Positions 17,005-25,053 of a stretch of DNA of 64,000 bases are shown here, piece by piece (position 1 is the first letter of the stretch; every line of letters starts with the position of its first letter). The notes under the pieces were generated by a model, which did no database searches, was not told the origin of the DNA, and worked only from the letters and a program-made list of their open reading frames with translations. The stretch covers positions 10,161 to 74,160 of the forward strand of contig DIYG01000141.1 in assembly GCA_002428935.1 (NCBI GenBank), in the 5' to 3' direction. The translations under genes were made by a program, and so were the position numbers. This stretch comes from Halieaceae bacterium UBA6060 (lineage in GTDB: Bacteria; Pseudomonadota; Gammaproteobacteria; Pseudomonadales; Halieaceae).

Positions 17005-18471
17005 CTAGGGAGTTGCCATGGCGGATTCCAGATGGAGGGCCATGGCAGCGAGTCGATCATCCTTCCAGCGTTCACCGATCAGGGAGATACCCAGAGGTAA
17101 GCCTGCGACGGACGCCAGGGGCAGAGTGATATGGGGATTGCCGGCCACGGCGGCGGGTCCCGCGAGGCTAGGACCGAAGAACGCGTCGCCGTTTACCCCG
17201 TCGATCATCCACGCCGGTCCCGTTGTAATTCCAAGCAGAGCGTCCAACTGGTGCGTCTCAAACAGCTTGTCCAGACCTTGCTCACCCATGGCCGTTTGCG
17301 TTGCGGCGCGCTTCTGTCGGTACTCGGCTTCCGTGTCTTTTAAGCTCTGGGCCTTGAGAAAAATCGATTGATCGAAGAGGGCGAGTTCGGTTTCGGCGTT
17401 GGCCCTATTAAAAGCGATAAGGGCATCCAGCGTGAGTGTGTTGAACTCGTTCGGTAAGTTCGCAAGATAGGCGTTCAGGTCGCGGCGAAACTCCCACAGC
17501 AAAACGTCATAGCTGTCCTGACGATAATTCTCATAGCGCTCGATACGTAGATCGCTAACCAGTTCAACGCCCGCGTCACGCAAGACTTCCAAGACCTTGT
17601 CCAGTTCCGCGTCTCGGCGAGGATCGAAGCCCAGGCTGTCGGCGGCAACACCGATACGAAGTCCGGCCAGGGAGTCCAGGGCATCGAGGGACATCAGTCC
17701 CTTTCGCAACGCCGCTGCCTTGTCGAGTTCCGGATTGGCGATAACGGCCAGGGTTCGCGCCGCCAGACGGACATTTTTGGCGATGGGACCGGCGGTATCC
17801 TGGGTGAGGGCGAGGGGTACGATGCCTTCGCCGCTGACTAGTCCGTGCGTCGGTTTGAAGCCCACCACGCCGTTAACGGCCGCCGGACAGACGATAGAGC
17901 CGGAGGTCTCCGTACCGATGGCAATGTCCACATAACCCACTGCAACGGCCACGGCGGACCCTGAGCTGGATCCACAGGGGCTGCGGGCCGTATCAACAGC
18001 ATTGTGGGTTTGACCACCGACCCCGCTCCAGCCGGAACTGGAAAACTCGGAACGGAAATTGGCCCACTCGGACAAATTTGCTTTGCCCAGAATCACCGCT
18101 CCCGCATGACGAAGTTGCGCGACCAGAGGAGCATCCCGACCGGTCTCGTTGGCGGCGAGGGCCAGGGAGCCGGCGGTGGTCGGAAGTCCTCGCGACTCGA
18201 TATTGTCTTTCAGAAGTATGGGCTCACCAAAGAGCGGTCCGCGAGCTTTGCGCTGAAGGTCCAGGGATCGAGCCGTTGGGCTGGCTTCGGGATCAACCGC
18301 GATTACCGCTCCGTATTTATGGTCCAAGGCGCTAATCCTGCGCAGAGCGGATTCCGTACGTGCCTGAGCCTCGCCGGCGGGAAGTTGTGCAGTGACGCTC
18401 AAGCTCATTGTCAACAGGAGGGGTGTGATCACCGAAAGGGACCAAAAGCGTAGCCGCGTCGCGCTGGGCAT
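17005..18471 (-). CDS. Exported amidase-signature enzyme
   Basis: A 488-residue amidase-signature hydrolase with a signal peptide (FWSLSVITPLLLTMSLSVTAQ). The Ser-cisSer-Lys triad is visible: Lys in PILLKDNIE, the Gly/Ser motif SPCGSSSGSAVAVA, and the nucleophilic Ser block GTETSGSIVCPAAVNG. Start at 18471 with AAGGA upstream; a 33-base longer ATG exists. Secreted relatives cleave varied amides, so the substrate is open. It is convergent with the MFS gene with a 4-base gap. Confidence 0.88.
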   Translation of the reverse strand: MPSATRLRFWSLSVITPLLLTMSLSVTAQLPAGEAQARTESALRRISALDHKYGAVIAVDPEASPTARSLDLQRKARGPLFGEPILLKDNIESRGLPTTAGSLALAANETGRDAPLVAQLRHAGAVILGKANLSEWANFRSEFSSSGWSGVGGQTHNAVDTARSPCGSSSGSAVAVAVGYVDIAIGTETSGSIVCPAAVNGVVGFKPTHGLVSGEGIVPLALTQDTAGPIAKNVRLAARTLAVIANPELDKAAALRKGLMSLDALDSLAGLRIGVAADSLGFDPRRDAELDKVLEVLRDAGVELVSDLRIERYENYRQDSYDVLLWEFRRDLNAYLANLPNEFNTLTLDALIAFNRANAETELALFDQSIFLKAQSLKDTEAEYRQKRAATQTAMGEQGLDKLFETHQLDALLGITTGPAWMIDGVNGDAFFGPSLAGPAAVAGNPHITLPLASVAGLPLGISLIGERWKDDRLAAMALHLESAMATP

Positions 18472-18628
18472 GGGGGATTCCTTTGTGGTTCTGTTGTATG
18501 TCATGTGAGTCGTCAGGGCCGATAGGATGGTGGTACTACGCCACCAGGGCTCCCGTCTTGGCTCCGAAACCGACCACGGTATTCAACTCAAAATCATCCC
18601 GTGGACTGGCCCCCGCACAAACGGCGGG

Positions 18629-19315
18629 TCACAGGGGCAGGGGAATGAAAACGGATGTTGCCGTATGGACGGCTTTCGTAACTCGTCGATTGTCGGCGTC
18701 TCCAGCTATCCGGGCCATCATATCTTGAAGAGCAATGAGCTTGCCAAACAGTCGCTCAAAGCTGAGGTTATCTACCACACCCTGATATTCGTGGGTGATG
18801 AGAAACGGCGTTCCATCGGCCTGACGGTTGTTTTTCAGACGCCAAAGGAGAATTTCCGTATTGCGAGCGCTGGTCTCGAGGACCGCGGGGTCTAGCGTGT
18901 CAAACATGAACGCTTCATCCTCGTAGCCATAGGCTCGCCGCAACATGCCACCGAGACCCACAGCCAGGGCGAAGACCCTATCCCCTTCAAAGCGGGGATC
19001 GAACACCAGCTCTAGGGCTTCTATTTCCTGGCGGCCCTGCAACTCGCGGAAACTCAGCGCACCCGGGCGAGCCTGGATCTGCACCAGGCGATCTTCGACG
19101 GTGGTCCCGTAGCCATGTCGCAGCTGATCCGGGTTGCGCCGGTAGAGTTTGGTTAGCAGCTCGCGAACAAGGCTACGAGTTTCCGCGATGAACTCATCCG
19201 TAACCAGATTAATATCAGACTTGGCCAGGTTCTTGAGTTCATAGTTGCTACAGCCCCCGATGGTCAACAGCAGCCAAAGGATCGATAGCAGTCCCAGCAC
19301 ACGGTGACGTGGCAC
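18629..19315 (-). CDS. Lipoprotein of unknown function
   Basis: About 228 residues. A hydrophobic leader ending LLTIGGC gives a plausible lipobox. The rest is soluble and mostly helical, with EFIAETRSLVRELLTKLYRRNP and ALAVGLGGMLRRAYGYEDEAFMFDTLD. I do not recognise the family. The GTG at 19315 is preferred because it lies right after the dehydrogenase stop; an in-frame ATG at 19369 would overlap that gene. Likely cotranscribed with the short-chain dehydrogenase. Confidence 0.65.
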   Translation of the reverse strand: MPRHRVLGLLSILWLLLTIGGCSNYELKNLAKSDINLVTDEFIAETRSLVRELLTKLYRRNPDQLRHGYGTTVEDRLVQIQARPGALSFRELQGRQEIEALELVFDPRFEGDRVFALAVGLGGMLRRAYGYEDEAFMFDTLDPAVLETSARNTEILLWRLKNNRQADGTPFLITHEYQGVVDNLSFERLFGKLIALQDMMARIAGDADNRRVTKAVHTATSVFIPLPL

Positions 19316-19325
19316 CGGGGAATGC

Positions 19326-20153
19326 TCAGCGAGCTTCGCGCGTTCTTTGTGCCATCTTTGCCAGGGCATCGAAGGTGGCATTGGGGTCTTCGCGCTTGAG
19401 TTGTAGAAGACCCATCTCCGGGCCGCTGCCCACAGCGATCTCCGGTAATCCGTTCTCAAACCCATCGATGATCACCTCGGCGCAGGCTGTTACATCCATG
19501 CCGCTTTCAATGTCATCGTCTTCCTTCCCCGTGGGTTGGCCGTCGGGTCCCAGGGCATTACGGGCCACGTTCGTGCGGATAAAGCCCGGAGTTATGGTTG
19601 TAACCTGTAGGCCGTCTGCAGCGACTTCCGTACGCAGGCTGTCGAAGAAGCCCATGACCGCATGTTTTGCTGCACAGTACCCCGTGCGCATGGGGACGCC
19701 TATCTTTCCGGCGACGCTGGAAGTAACCGCAAGGTGCCCTTCACCCCGGGCGATCATCGCCGGCAGCACGGCCTGGGTCAGCGCTATCTGTCCGAGTACA
19801 TTGATATCCATCATCTGTCGGTACAGAGAGAAGTCCGTGTCGACGCAGAGGGAGCGCTGCGAAACCCCCGCGTTGTTGATCAAAAGATCAATGGACTCGA
19901 AATGTTGCAATACGCTGGCGACCCGGGAAGCCATGGCATCGTAGTCGGTGACATCGAGAGGCAGCACTAGCGCGTCGGGACAACCCGCCGTGCGACAACG
20001 CTCAGCGACGTCCTCAAGAGCATCCTGGTTTCGAGCCGAGAGCACTAAACGTCCGCCGCGAGCGGCGATGAGCAGGGCAAGTGCTTCGCCGATACCCGAT
20101 GAGGCACCGGTAATCCACACGACTTTGTTCTCGAAACTGAATCCCGAATACAT
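19326..20153 (-). CDS. Short-chain dehydrogenase/reductase
   Basis: A 275-residue classical SDR. Nucleotide-binding GASSGIGEA at the N-terminus, NNAGVS, the catalytic Ser in VTSSVAGK, and Tyr-x-x-x-Lys in GYCAAKHAV. It resembles the DHRS7/oxidoreductase branch. Start at 20153 has GGGAGG upstream. Substrate unknown; it would use NAD(P)H for an alcohol/ketone conversion. Confidence 0.88.
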   Translation of the reverse strand: MYSGFSFENKVVWITGASSGIGEALALLIAARGGRLVLSARNQDALEDVAERCRTAGCPDALVLPLDVTDYDAMASRVASVLQHFESIDLLINNAGVSQRSLCVDTDFSLYRQMMDINVLGQIALTQAVLPAMIARGEGHLAVTSSVAGKIGVPMRTGYCAAKHAVMGFFDSLRTEVAADGLQVTTITPGFIRTNVARNALGPDGQPTGKEDDDIESGMDVTACAEVIIDGFENGLPEIAVGSGPEMGLLQLKREDPNATFDALAKMAQRTREAR

Positions 20154-20296
20154 GTTTATACGTCCTCCCGTGAGTTCGGCGGTAGCATAACGGAAAGGCG
20201 GTGGTCTTGCCGTGGACGACGCTCCCTTCGGGGAGTACCTTAGATCGCGGACCTGGATTTAAAACCCGTACCCAAAGCTAGAAGGACAAATACAGC

Positions 20297-20722
20297 ATGG
20301 CCACGCCGAGCACGATCCGCGATTGTATGCGCCGAAATCCCCTGACCATCAATGAGAATGCCAATCTCGCTCAGGCTATCGAAACCCTGGTGGAGTACAA
20401 GCTTACGGGCGTAACCGTGGTCGACGATGAGGGACATCCCACGGGAGTCCTGTCGGAGATCGATTGTTTGCAATCGGTGCTCAATGCCATCTACAACGAC
20501 GGTGATCCGGAGCACGCCCTGGTGCGAGATGCGATGACGCCGGAGATCGTGAGCTGCGCACCGGCGGACAGTATTGTCGAGGTGGCGGCCGATATGCTGG
20601 CTACGAGGCAGCGTCGTCGCCCAGTCATAGAAGATGGCCGTCTTGTGGGACAGGTAAGCTCGAGCAACGTGTTATGGGCCCTGATGGAGCACTCTCGACG
20701 GCGCGTCCACGGCAAAAGCTAA
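20297..20722 (+). CDS. Tandem CBS-domain protein
   Basis: A 141-residue protein made of two CBS domains (about 8-60 and 75-135): IRDCMRRNPLTINENANLAQAIETL and VRDAMTPEIVSCAPADSIVEVAADML, each followed by the V-V-D or P-V-I-E-D block with G-x-(L/V)-S-x-x-(D/N). Such stand-alone modules bind adenine nucleotides and regulate partners. AAGGA lies upstream of ATG 20297. No operon partner is visible. Confidence 0.85.
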   Translation: MATPSTIRDCMRRNPLTINENANLAQAIETLVEYKLTGVTVVDDEGHPTGVLSEIDCLQSVLNAIYNDGDPEHALVRDAMTPEIVSCAPADSIVEVAADMLATRQRRRPVIEDGRLVGQVSSSNVLWALMEHSRRRVHGKS

Positions 20723-21436
20723 ATCGGTAAACGTAGGCTCCTCGTTCTCGATGAGAAGCTGGCCTGAGGGCTGGCCTGTAAAAAATCTGACTTTTTTGGA
20801 ATAAGCTGAGTTCTGGCCCGTCAGACTATACAGAGGTGGAGTGAAACACCCTCGGGACGGTACCGTACGGTTGTATTGGGTGCGTCGAGAGAAGGAGCAG
20901 AGAGCCTTAAGTCATAAGGCCATCGGCCCGTCAGCATTGAGCTTATGAGCCCTGACGGTCGCTAAAGCCCTTCCAAGTAGTTCTGATCAGGCTGCGACGC
21001 GGCCGTCGGTGCCGTCCCTTTCAATTTCTTGATTTTCCCATTCCTTTGACCCCGCTAACGAAGCTTTCCCGGCTTAGGTATTCCATTAGCTGGTGCTTCT
21101 CTAGCGAGTGCCGAATGCGGCTGCGCACCCCTGGTTCAGTCCCAGCGGGGCAAACGCTCTCGCTGCAGAGCACTAAGCTTTCCGATCTCCAAAACTCAAG
21201 ACCAGGCGCGCGAAGAGCAGGGGTGCAAGAATGGCCACAATTTGTCGGAGCAGCTGCACACTTACGATAGGTGGTGCGGTAGGTTGAGGAGGGGGTAATA
21301 GCGTGCCAGGGCACATTGGCTAGGCTATGCGCGCCTGTGCAGGTTCGAGCTGCGTCAGCTACGGGGACTATTACGAGGCGCTATCGTGGATTCTCTGTGG
21401 TTTTACTGAGGGCTACGGGTTAGATGATAAGGGTGT
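20723..21436. other. Long gene-poor intergenic stretch with several dyads
   Basis: About 710 bases with no convincing gene on either strand. The first 270 bases carry several inverted repeats: palindrome ACGGTACCGT near 20860, GCCTTA/TAAGGC (20904-20920) and CCGTCAG/CTGACGG (20928-20958). The remainder contains only a weak minus-strand frame (21021-21314) without family similarity. It could host a small RNA, or the decayed end of a mobile element. Confidence 0.4.
20850..20960. ncRNA. Structured intergenic segment, possible small RNA
   Basis: Three potential hairpins lie in about 110 bases: CACCC ... GGGTG enclosing ACGGTACCGT, then GCCTTA/TAAGGC, then CCGTCAG/CTGACGG. Strand is not decided and no promoter or T-run proves transcription. 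Listed at low confidence because the structure is not explained by a gene. Confidence 0.2.
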
Positions 21437-22216
21437 CTAACGCTGCCATCCGTCGCTGATGAGCTGAATTTCTTCGTCCAGGCCCAGGGCAATATCAGCC
21501 GCATGACGGCTAATGAAAACGGCCACCGGCTCCGCGTCGCTGGCGCCCGCCGGGATGTAGGCGTCCGTTGGCTCCAGATAGGATTCAAGGCCGGCCGCTT
21601 GCGTAACCCAACGATTATCTTCGCGACAGGCCACTGCTCGCCAGTCCGCATCGCCGCCGCGAAGGAGGTACTCGCGACACCAGCGACCGTCTTCATGGGG
21701 AAATGTCAGCACCGACTGCAGTTCTCGTCCGTCACTGAGCGCAAGCCAATCTCCCCCGGAGGTTTCCTGCTCCAGGGCTGCGGAGACCAGTCTATCGTTA
21801 CCTGGTAGAGCCGGTGTGGCGTCAAAGCTGGTGTTCATGACCAGACCCACGGCTACCGCTGCGACCAGGGAGGCCGCGATAGCCACGGGCCAGTTGGCGC
21901 GTGGCCTTGCGCTGGCGATCACCCCAGCGCCAGGGAAGGGCAGCACGTTGGAACTGTTTCCGCTGAGCTCTTCTTTTGCGGGAGTGGATACACCATCCGA
22001 TTCGAGGAGGAGGCGCGTTGCCTCGGGAATGGTGGCTCTCTCGGTCAAGCTATCGCGGAGCTGTTGATTAAGTTCCTGGAGACGAACGAGGGTTCGCTGC
22101 AACTCCTGCTCCGAATGCAGGCGCGTTTCCAGTTTTCGCGAATCCGCCGCGGGGAGTTCACCGTCGAGATAGCGGGACAGTAACTCTAGATCTTGGTTTT
22201 CGGCGGGCGATGTCAT
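21437..22216 (-). CDS. Membrane anti-sigma factor, non-zinc type
   Basis: A 259-residue partner of the adjacent ECF sigma gene. The N-terminal 60 residues (LLSRYLDGELPAADSRKLETRL) resemble the anti-sigma domain of RsgI/RseA-like proteins but lack the His-x3-Cys-x2-Cys zinc motif. One transmembrane helix follows at about residues 109-128 (WPVAIAASLVAAVAVGLVM), then a periplasmic domain of about 130 residues with two Cys. Expected to hold the sigma factor at the membrane until an envelope signal. The gene is downstream of the sigma gene with a 54-base gap. Confidence 0.85.
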   Translation of the reverse strand: MTSPAENQDLELLSRYLDGELPAADSRKLETRLHSEQELQRTLVRLQELNQQLRDSLTERATIPEATRLLLESDGVSTPAKEELSGNSSNVLPFPGAGVIASARPRANWPVAIAASLVAAVAVGLVMNTSFDATPALPGNDRLVSAALEQETSGGDWLALSDGRELQSVLTFPHEDGRWCREYLLRGGDADWRAVACREDNRWVTQAAGLESYLEPTDAYIPAGASDAEPVAVFISRHAADIALGLDEEIQLISDGWQR

Positions 22217-22270
22217 TATGTAGGTATCCTGTTCATTCGTTATCTGCTCGAGCGATACACCAGCTCAGGC

Positions 22271-22783
22271 CTAATCAAGGACCGGTAGCAACTGCTTCCG
22301 CGCCCGGGCGATACGACTCATGATCGTACCGATGGGAACCTGCAGAATCTCTGCAGCTTCCGCATAGCTTTTGCCCTCTACCGCAACCAGGGTTAACGCC
22401 ATGCGTTGCTCCTCGGGCAAACGTCCGAGGGCGGCCGTGACGGCTTGAAGGCTACGTTCTCCTTCAGATTGCACTTCCGCCGAGGGCGACAGCTCTACCG
22501 CTTCTCCCGCCTGGATCACCGACGACACGTGACGAACGCGCACTTCTCGGGATCGCAACTCATCTATCCACATGTTCTTACACACTCGGTATGCCCAACG
22601 AGCCGTGTGGGCGTCCCGCGGAATACCACGCTCAAGCAGCCGCTCCACAGTGCCCTGCAGCAGATCATCTGCGTCGGCGTCAGACCCCGCCAGCGAAAGG
22701 CAGAAACGCTTGAGTCCCTGCAATTCGCCCATGAGTTCCTTTCGCTGACGATCACTCAGTTTTGGGTAGCTCGGCGTTGTCAT
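22271..22783 (-). CDS. ECF-type RNA polymerase sigma factor
   Basis: A 170-residue sigma-70 family member with only regions 2 and 4. Region 2: FCLSLAGSDADADDLLQGTVERLLE and ARWAYRVCKNMWIDELRSR. Region 4: LGRLPEEQRMALTLVAVEGKSYAEAAEILQVPIGTIMSRIARARKQL. Start at 22783 with AGGGA upstream. A GGGAATA-N15-CGTTAT promoter, matching that of the divergent protease gene, lies 20-47 bases upstream, which suggests autoregulation. Confidence 0.92.
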   Translation of the reverse strand: MTTPSYPKLSDRQRKELMGELQGLKRFCLSLAGSDADADDLLQGTVERLLERGIPRDAHTARWAYRVCKNMWIDELRSREVRVRHVSSVIQAGEAVELSPSAEVQSEGERSLQAVTAALGRLPEEQRMALTLVAVEGKSYAEAAEILQVPIGTIMSRIARARKQLLPVLD

Positions 22784-22802
22784 TTATTCCCTGCTACACT
22801 CC

Positions 22803-22830
22803 ATAACGATTCGGACAGGCACTTATTCCC
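22803..22830 (-). promoter_or_regulatory. Putative ECF promoter of the sigma operon
   Basis: On the minus strand GGGAATA (22830-22824) is followed after 15 bases by CGTTAT (22808-22803). This fits the general ECF style of GGAA-type -35 and CGT-type -10. It is the mirror image of the protease-side promoter, sharing the 9-base TCGGGAATA. Confidence 0.6.
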
Positions 22831-22850
22831 GATAATATGCGTCGGGAATA
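22824..22850. repeat. Perfect 9-bp inverted repeat at the divergent ECF promoters
   Basis: TATTCCCGA (22824-22832) and TCGGGAATA (22842-22850) with a 9-base spacer. Each arm contains one -35 element, facing outward. The symmetry comes from back-to-back promoters and need not be an operator. Confidence 0.8.
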
Positions 22851-22872
22851 GGGGAGACGGTTCGACCGTCAT
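22844..22872 (+). promoter_or_regulatory. Putative ECF promoter of the tetrad-repeat protease
   Basis: GGGAATA (22844-22850), a 16-base spacer and CGTCAT (22867-22872). The implied transcript has about 80 bases of leader before the ATG at 22960. The same two elements occur on the other strand ahead of the sigma gene. Confidence 0.6.
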
Positions 22873-22959
22873 TATAGGCAAGGAAGCGGGCTTCGCGGCG
22901 GTTTCCCTGCGGCAAATCCTACGGGTGCCCTTGATGACGCCTAGGAAGGCGGTAACACA

Positions 22960-25038
22960 ATGATATTTAAAGATTTATTTGAGTCTCCAGGAGCCGGTAG
23001 CCAGAGCCAGGAAAGGCTGTGCGCTTCCGTTTCGGCTTTGGTCTCGGCCCACGACGGGGCTCCCCCAGGGCATGACCGCAGCTTCACGGGTGCCGTTTCG
23101 GCTTTTCTGATGCTTCTCCTCCTTCTCGGCATGCTGGTCTCCCAGAACGCCCAGGCGCAGTTACCTGTGGGCGGCTTTTTGGGTCCCGACCCCCTGGAAG
23201 AAGAAGTAGAGGAAATGATTCAGGAGCAGTTGGAAGACGAGTTTATCGACGTGGTCGAGGAAAGCCTCGAAGCGCAGGTCGAGCAAGTCACGCAACTGAA
23301 CATCCAAGAAAACATCGAAGAGAATATCGAAGAGGCCGTCGAACAGAACGTCGACGAAGTCGTTGAGAGCAGCGTCGAAGACTCTGTTGCCAGCACGATT
23401 GAAGAGCAAATTGAGGGCGAGTTGGACAACGCTCTGGTGCAAGCCGTTGAAGAAGACGTCGAGGCCCAGGTCGAAGACGCCATCGCGAGCACCCTGGAAG
23501 ATTCGGTAGAAGATGGGATCGAGGAAGCTGTTGAGGCGGGTGTAGAAGAGTCTATCGAGGCGTCTGTGGAAGATGCGGTAGCCGCTACCGTGGAAGAGGG
23601 TATCGAAGGCAGCATCGAAAACTCCGTGGAAAGCTCTGTAGAGAGCTCCGTAGAGGATTACGTTGAGAGCTCTGTGGAAAGCACCGTGGAGCAACAAATC
23701 GAAGACACCGTGGAAACCGCTGTGGTTGCGTCCGTGGAGGACTCCGTCGAAGCATCGGTGGAAGCGAGCCTCGAAGACGTGGTCGAAACCACGGTGACAG
23801 AAGCCGTTGAAGATTCCGTCGAATCGGCTGTCGAGGAGAGCGTGGCCCAGGCCGTGAGCGAGTCCGTTGAGGCCAGCGTTGAAGCCAGCGTTGCGGATGA
23901 AGTTGAACTGCGTATCAGCGATGTCATCGAAGAGCGCATTGACAACGAGATCCTCGACAACCTCGAAAGCGATCTCGAGGTGGACGAGGGTCGTATCCTC
24001 AAAGAACAGTGGCTGGTGATGGCAGAGCCCCTGGTCTTTGATGAACTGACGTCCAAGGGATACCTTTTTGACACCGTGACGGAGCTGCCAGGCTTGGGTC
24101 TGCGTCTTGCAGAAGTAGCGGCACCGTCCACCTTCGACATTACTGATATGCGCGATGGGGTGCTGGATGTCGTGGGGAAGGATCGCGCGGAAGTGGACCT
24201 CAACCACATCTATACCGCCAGTGCTCCGGTGCAGACCGCAGGTGAAGGGGTGAATCCGCGTACGGCGATTGCGTTGCCGTCGGACCTCGAAGACCTTGAG
24301 TTGCGGGTTGGCATGATCGACAGCGGCGTGGACACGGCTCACCCTGCGCTGGCCGACACGCACATTGAGACGCGATCCTTCGCAGCGCCGGGGGCAGAAA
24401 CACCGGAGTTCCACGGCACGGCGATTGCGTCGATCATTGCGGCCAATTCCTCAGAGTACAAAGGCCTGGCCCCGAGCGCGCAGCTGTATGCCGCTTCTGT
24501 GTTTGAGCTGGACGACAAACGCGGTGAAATCGCCAGCACCGTGAGCCTTATAAGGGCCTTGGACTGGTTGATTTCCTCGGATGTGGAAGTGGTCAACATT
24601 AGCCTCGCGGGCCCACCAAACCGCTTGCTAGAGCGGGCTCTGGATCGAGCCTCAAAGCAAGATATCGTTGTCATGGCGGCGGCCGGAAACGGTGGTCCCG
24701 TGGCCCGGCCCATGTACCCAGCGGCCTACGACAGCGTGGTTGCGGTCACGGCTGTCGATTCCACCCAGCAAGTCTTCCGCCTGGCCAACCGCGGCGACTA
24801 CCTGGCCCTGGCGGCCCCGGGTGTTGATCTGCGCCATGCACAACCCGGCGGAGGTTACGTGGCTTCTTCAGGGACTTCGTTTGCCGTGCCTTTCGCCGTT
24901 ACGGCGGCGGCTCGCATTGGTCGGCTTCAACCCGAGGTGGATGTAATCGCGATGCTCCTGGAGAGCGCTACCGATCTCGGCCCCCCGGGACGCGACAAAA
25001 TCTATGGCTACGGTCTCCTGACCCTCAACGGCCCCTAA
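22960..25038 (+). CDS. Exported subtilisin-family (S8) protease with a 66-unit tetrapeptide-repeat stalk
   Basis: A 692-residue serine protease. Residues 1-40 form an unusually long N-region, followed by a signal core FLMLLLLLGMLV ending near AQA (66). Residues 79-342 are 66 tetrapeptides in strict phase, mostly (V/I/L)-E-x-x such as VESS, VEDS and IEEA, very acidic and without a single break. A linker (about 343-440) leads to the S8 domain: Asp454 in MIDSGVD, His485 in EFHGTA, Asn577 in AAAGNGG, Ser640 in SSGTSFAVP, so the triad is intact. AGGA precedes the ATG. An ECF-type promoter faces the gene, and the barrel gene converges with it 15 bases downstream. Likely extracytoplasmic; substrate unknown. 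Confidence 0.9.
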   Translation: MIFKDLFESPGAGSQSQERLCASVSALVSAHDGAPPGHDRSFTGAVSAFLMLLLLLGMLVSQNAQAQLPVGGFLGPDPLEEEVEEMIQEQLEDEFIDVVEESLEAQVEQVTQLNIQENIEENIEEAVEQNVDEVVESSVEDSVASTIEEQIEGELDNALVQAVEEDVEAQVEDAIASTLEDSVEDGIEEAVEAGVEESIEASVEDAVAATVEEGIEGSIENSVESSVESSVEDYVESSVESTVEQQIEDTVETAVVASVEDSVEASVEASLEDVVETTVTEAVEDSVESAVEESVAQAVSESVEASVEASVADEVELRISDVIEERIDNEILDNLESDLEVDEGRILKEQWLVMAEPLVFDELTSKGYLFDTVTELPGLGLRLAEVAAPSTFDITDMRDGVLDVVGKDRAEVDLNHIYTASAPVQTAGEGVNPRTAIALPSDLEDLELRVGMIDSGVDTAHPALADTHIETRSFAAPGAETPEFHGTAIASIIAANSSEYKGLAPSAQLYAASVFELDDKRGEIASTVSLIRALDWLISSDVEVVNISLAGPPNRLLERALDRASKQDIVVMAAAGNGGPVARPMYPAAYDSVVAVTAVDSTQQVFRLANRGDYLALAAPGVDLRHAQPGGGYVASSGTSFAVPFAVTAAARIGRLQPEVDVIAMLLESATDLGPPGRDKIYGYGLLTLNGP

Positions 25039-25053
25039 GCTCGCAGCAGAGCT

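Noticed and set aside
21021..21314. 97-residue minus-strand frame in the gene-poor gap
   Set aside because: No start signal, no recognisable domain. A decayed transposase was considered, but no motif supports it.
22824..22850. The inverted repeat as a repressor operator
   Set aside because: The symmetry is fully explained by two outward promoters with the same -35, although a regulator site cannot be excluded.
23194..23985. The 12-bp DNA period of the tetrapeptide stalk as a CRISPR or minisatellite
   Set aside because: Units are far too short and diverge at DNA level while the amino-acid pattern is kept, so selection is on the protein.
23161..24414. Long antisense open frames across the protease repeats (also 23220-23615 and 23658-24209)
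   Set aside because: All antisense frames stay open because the 12-bp periodic GAA/GTC-rich coding strand lacks antisense stops; they have no ribosome binding site or recognisable fold.
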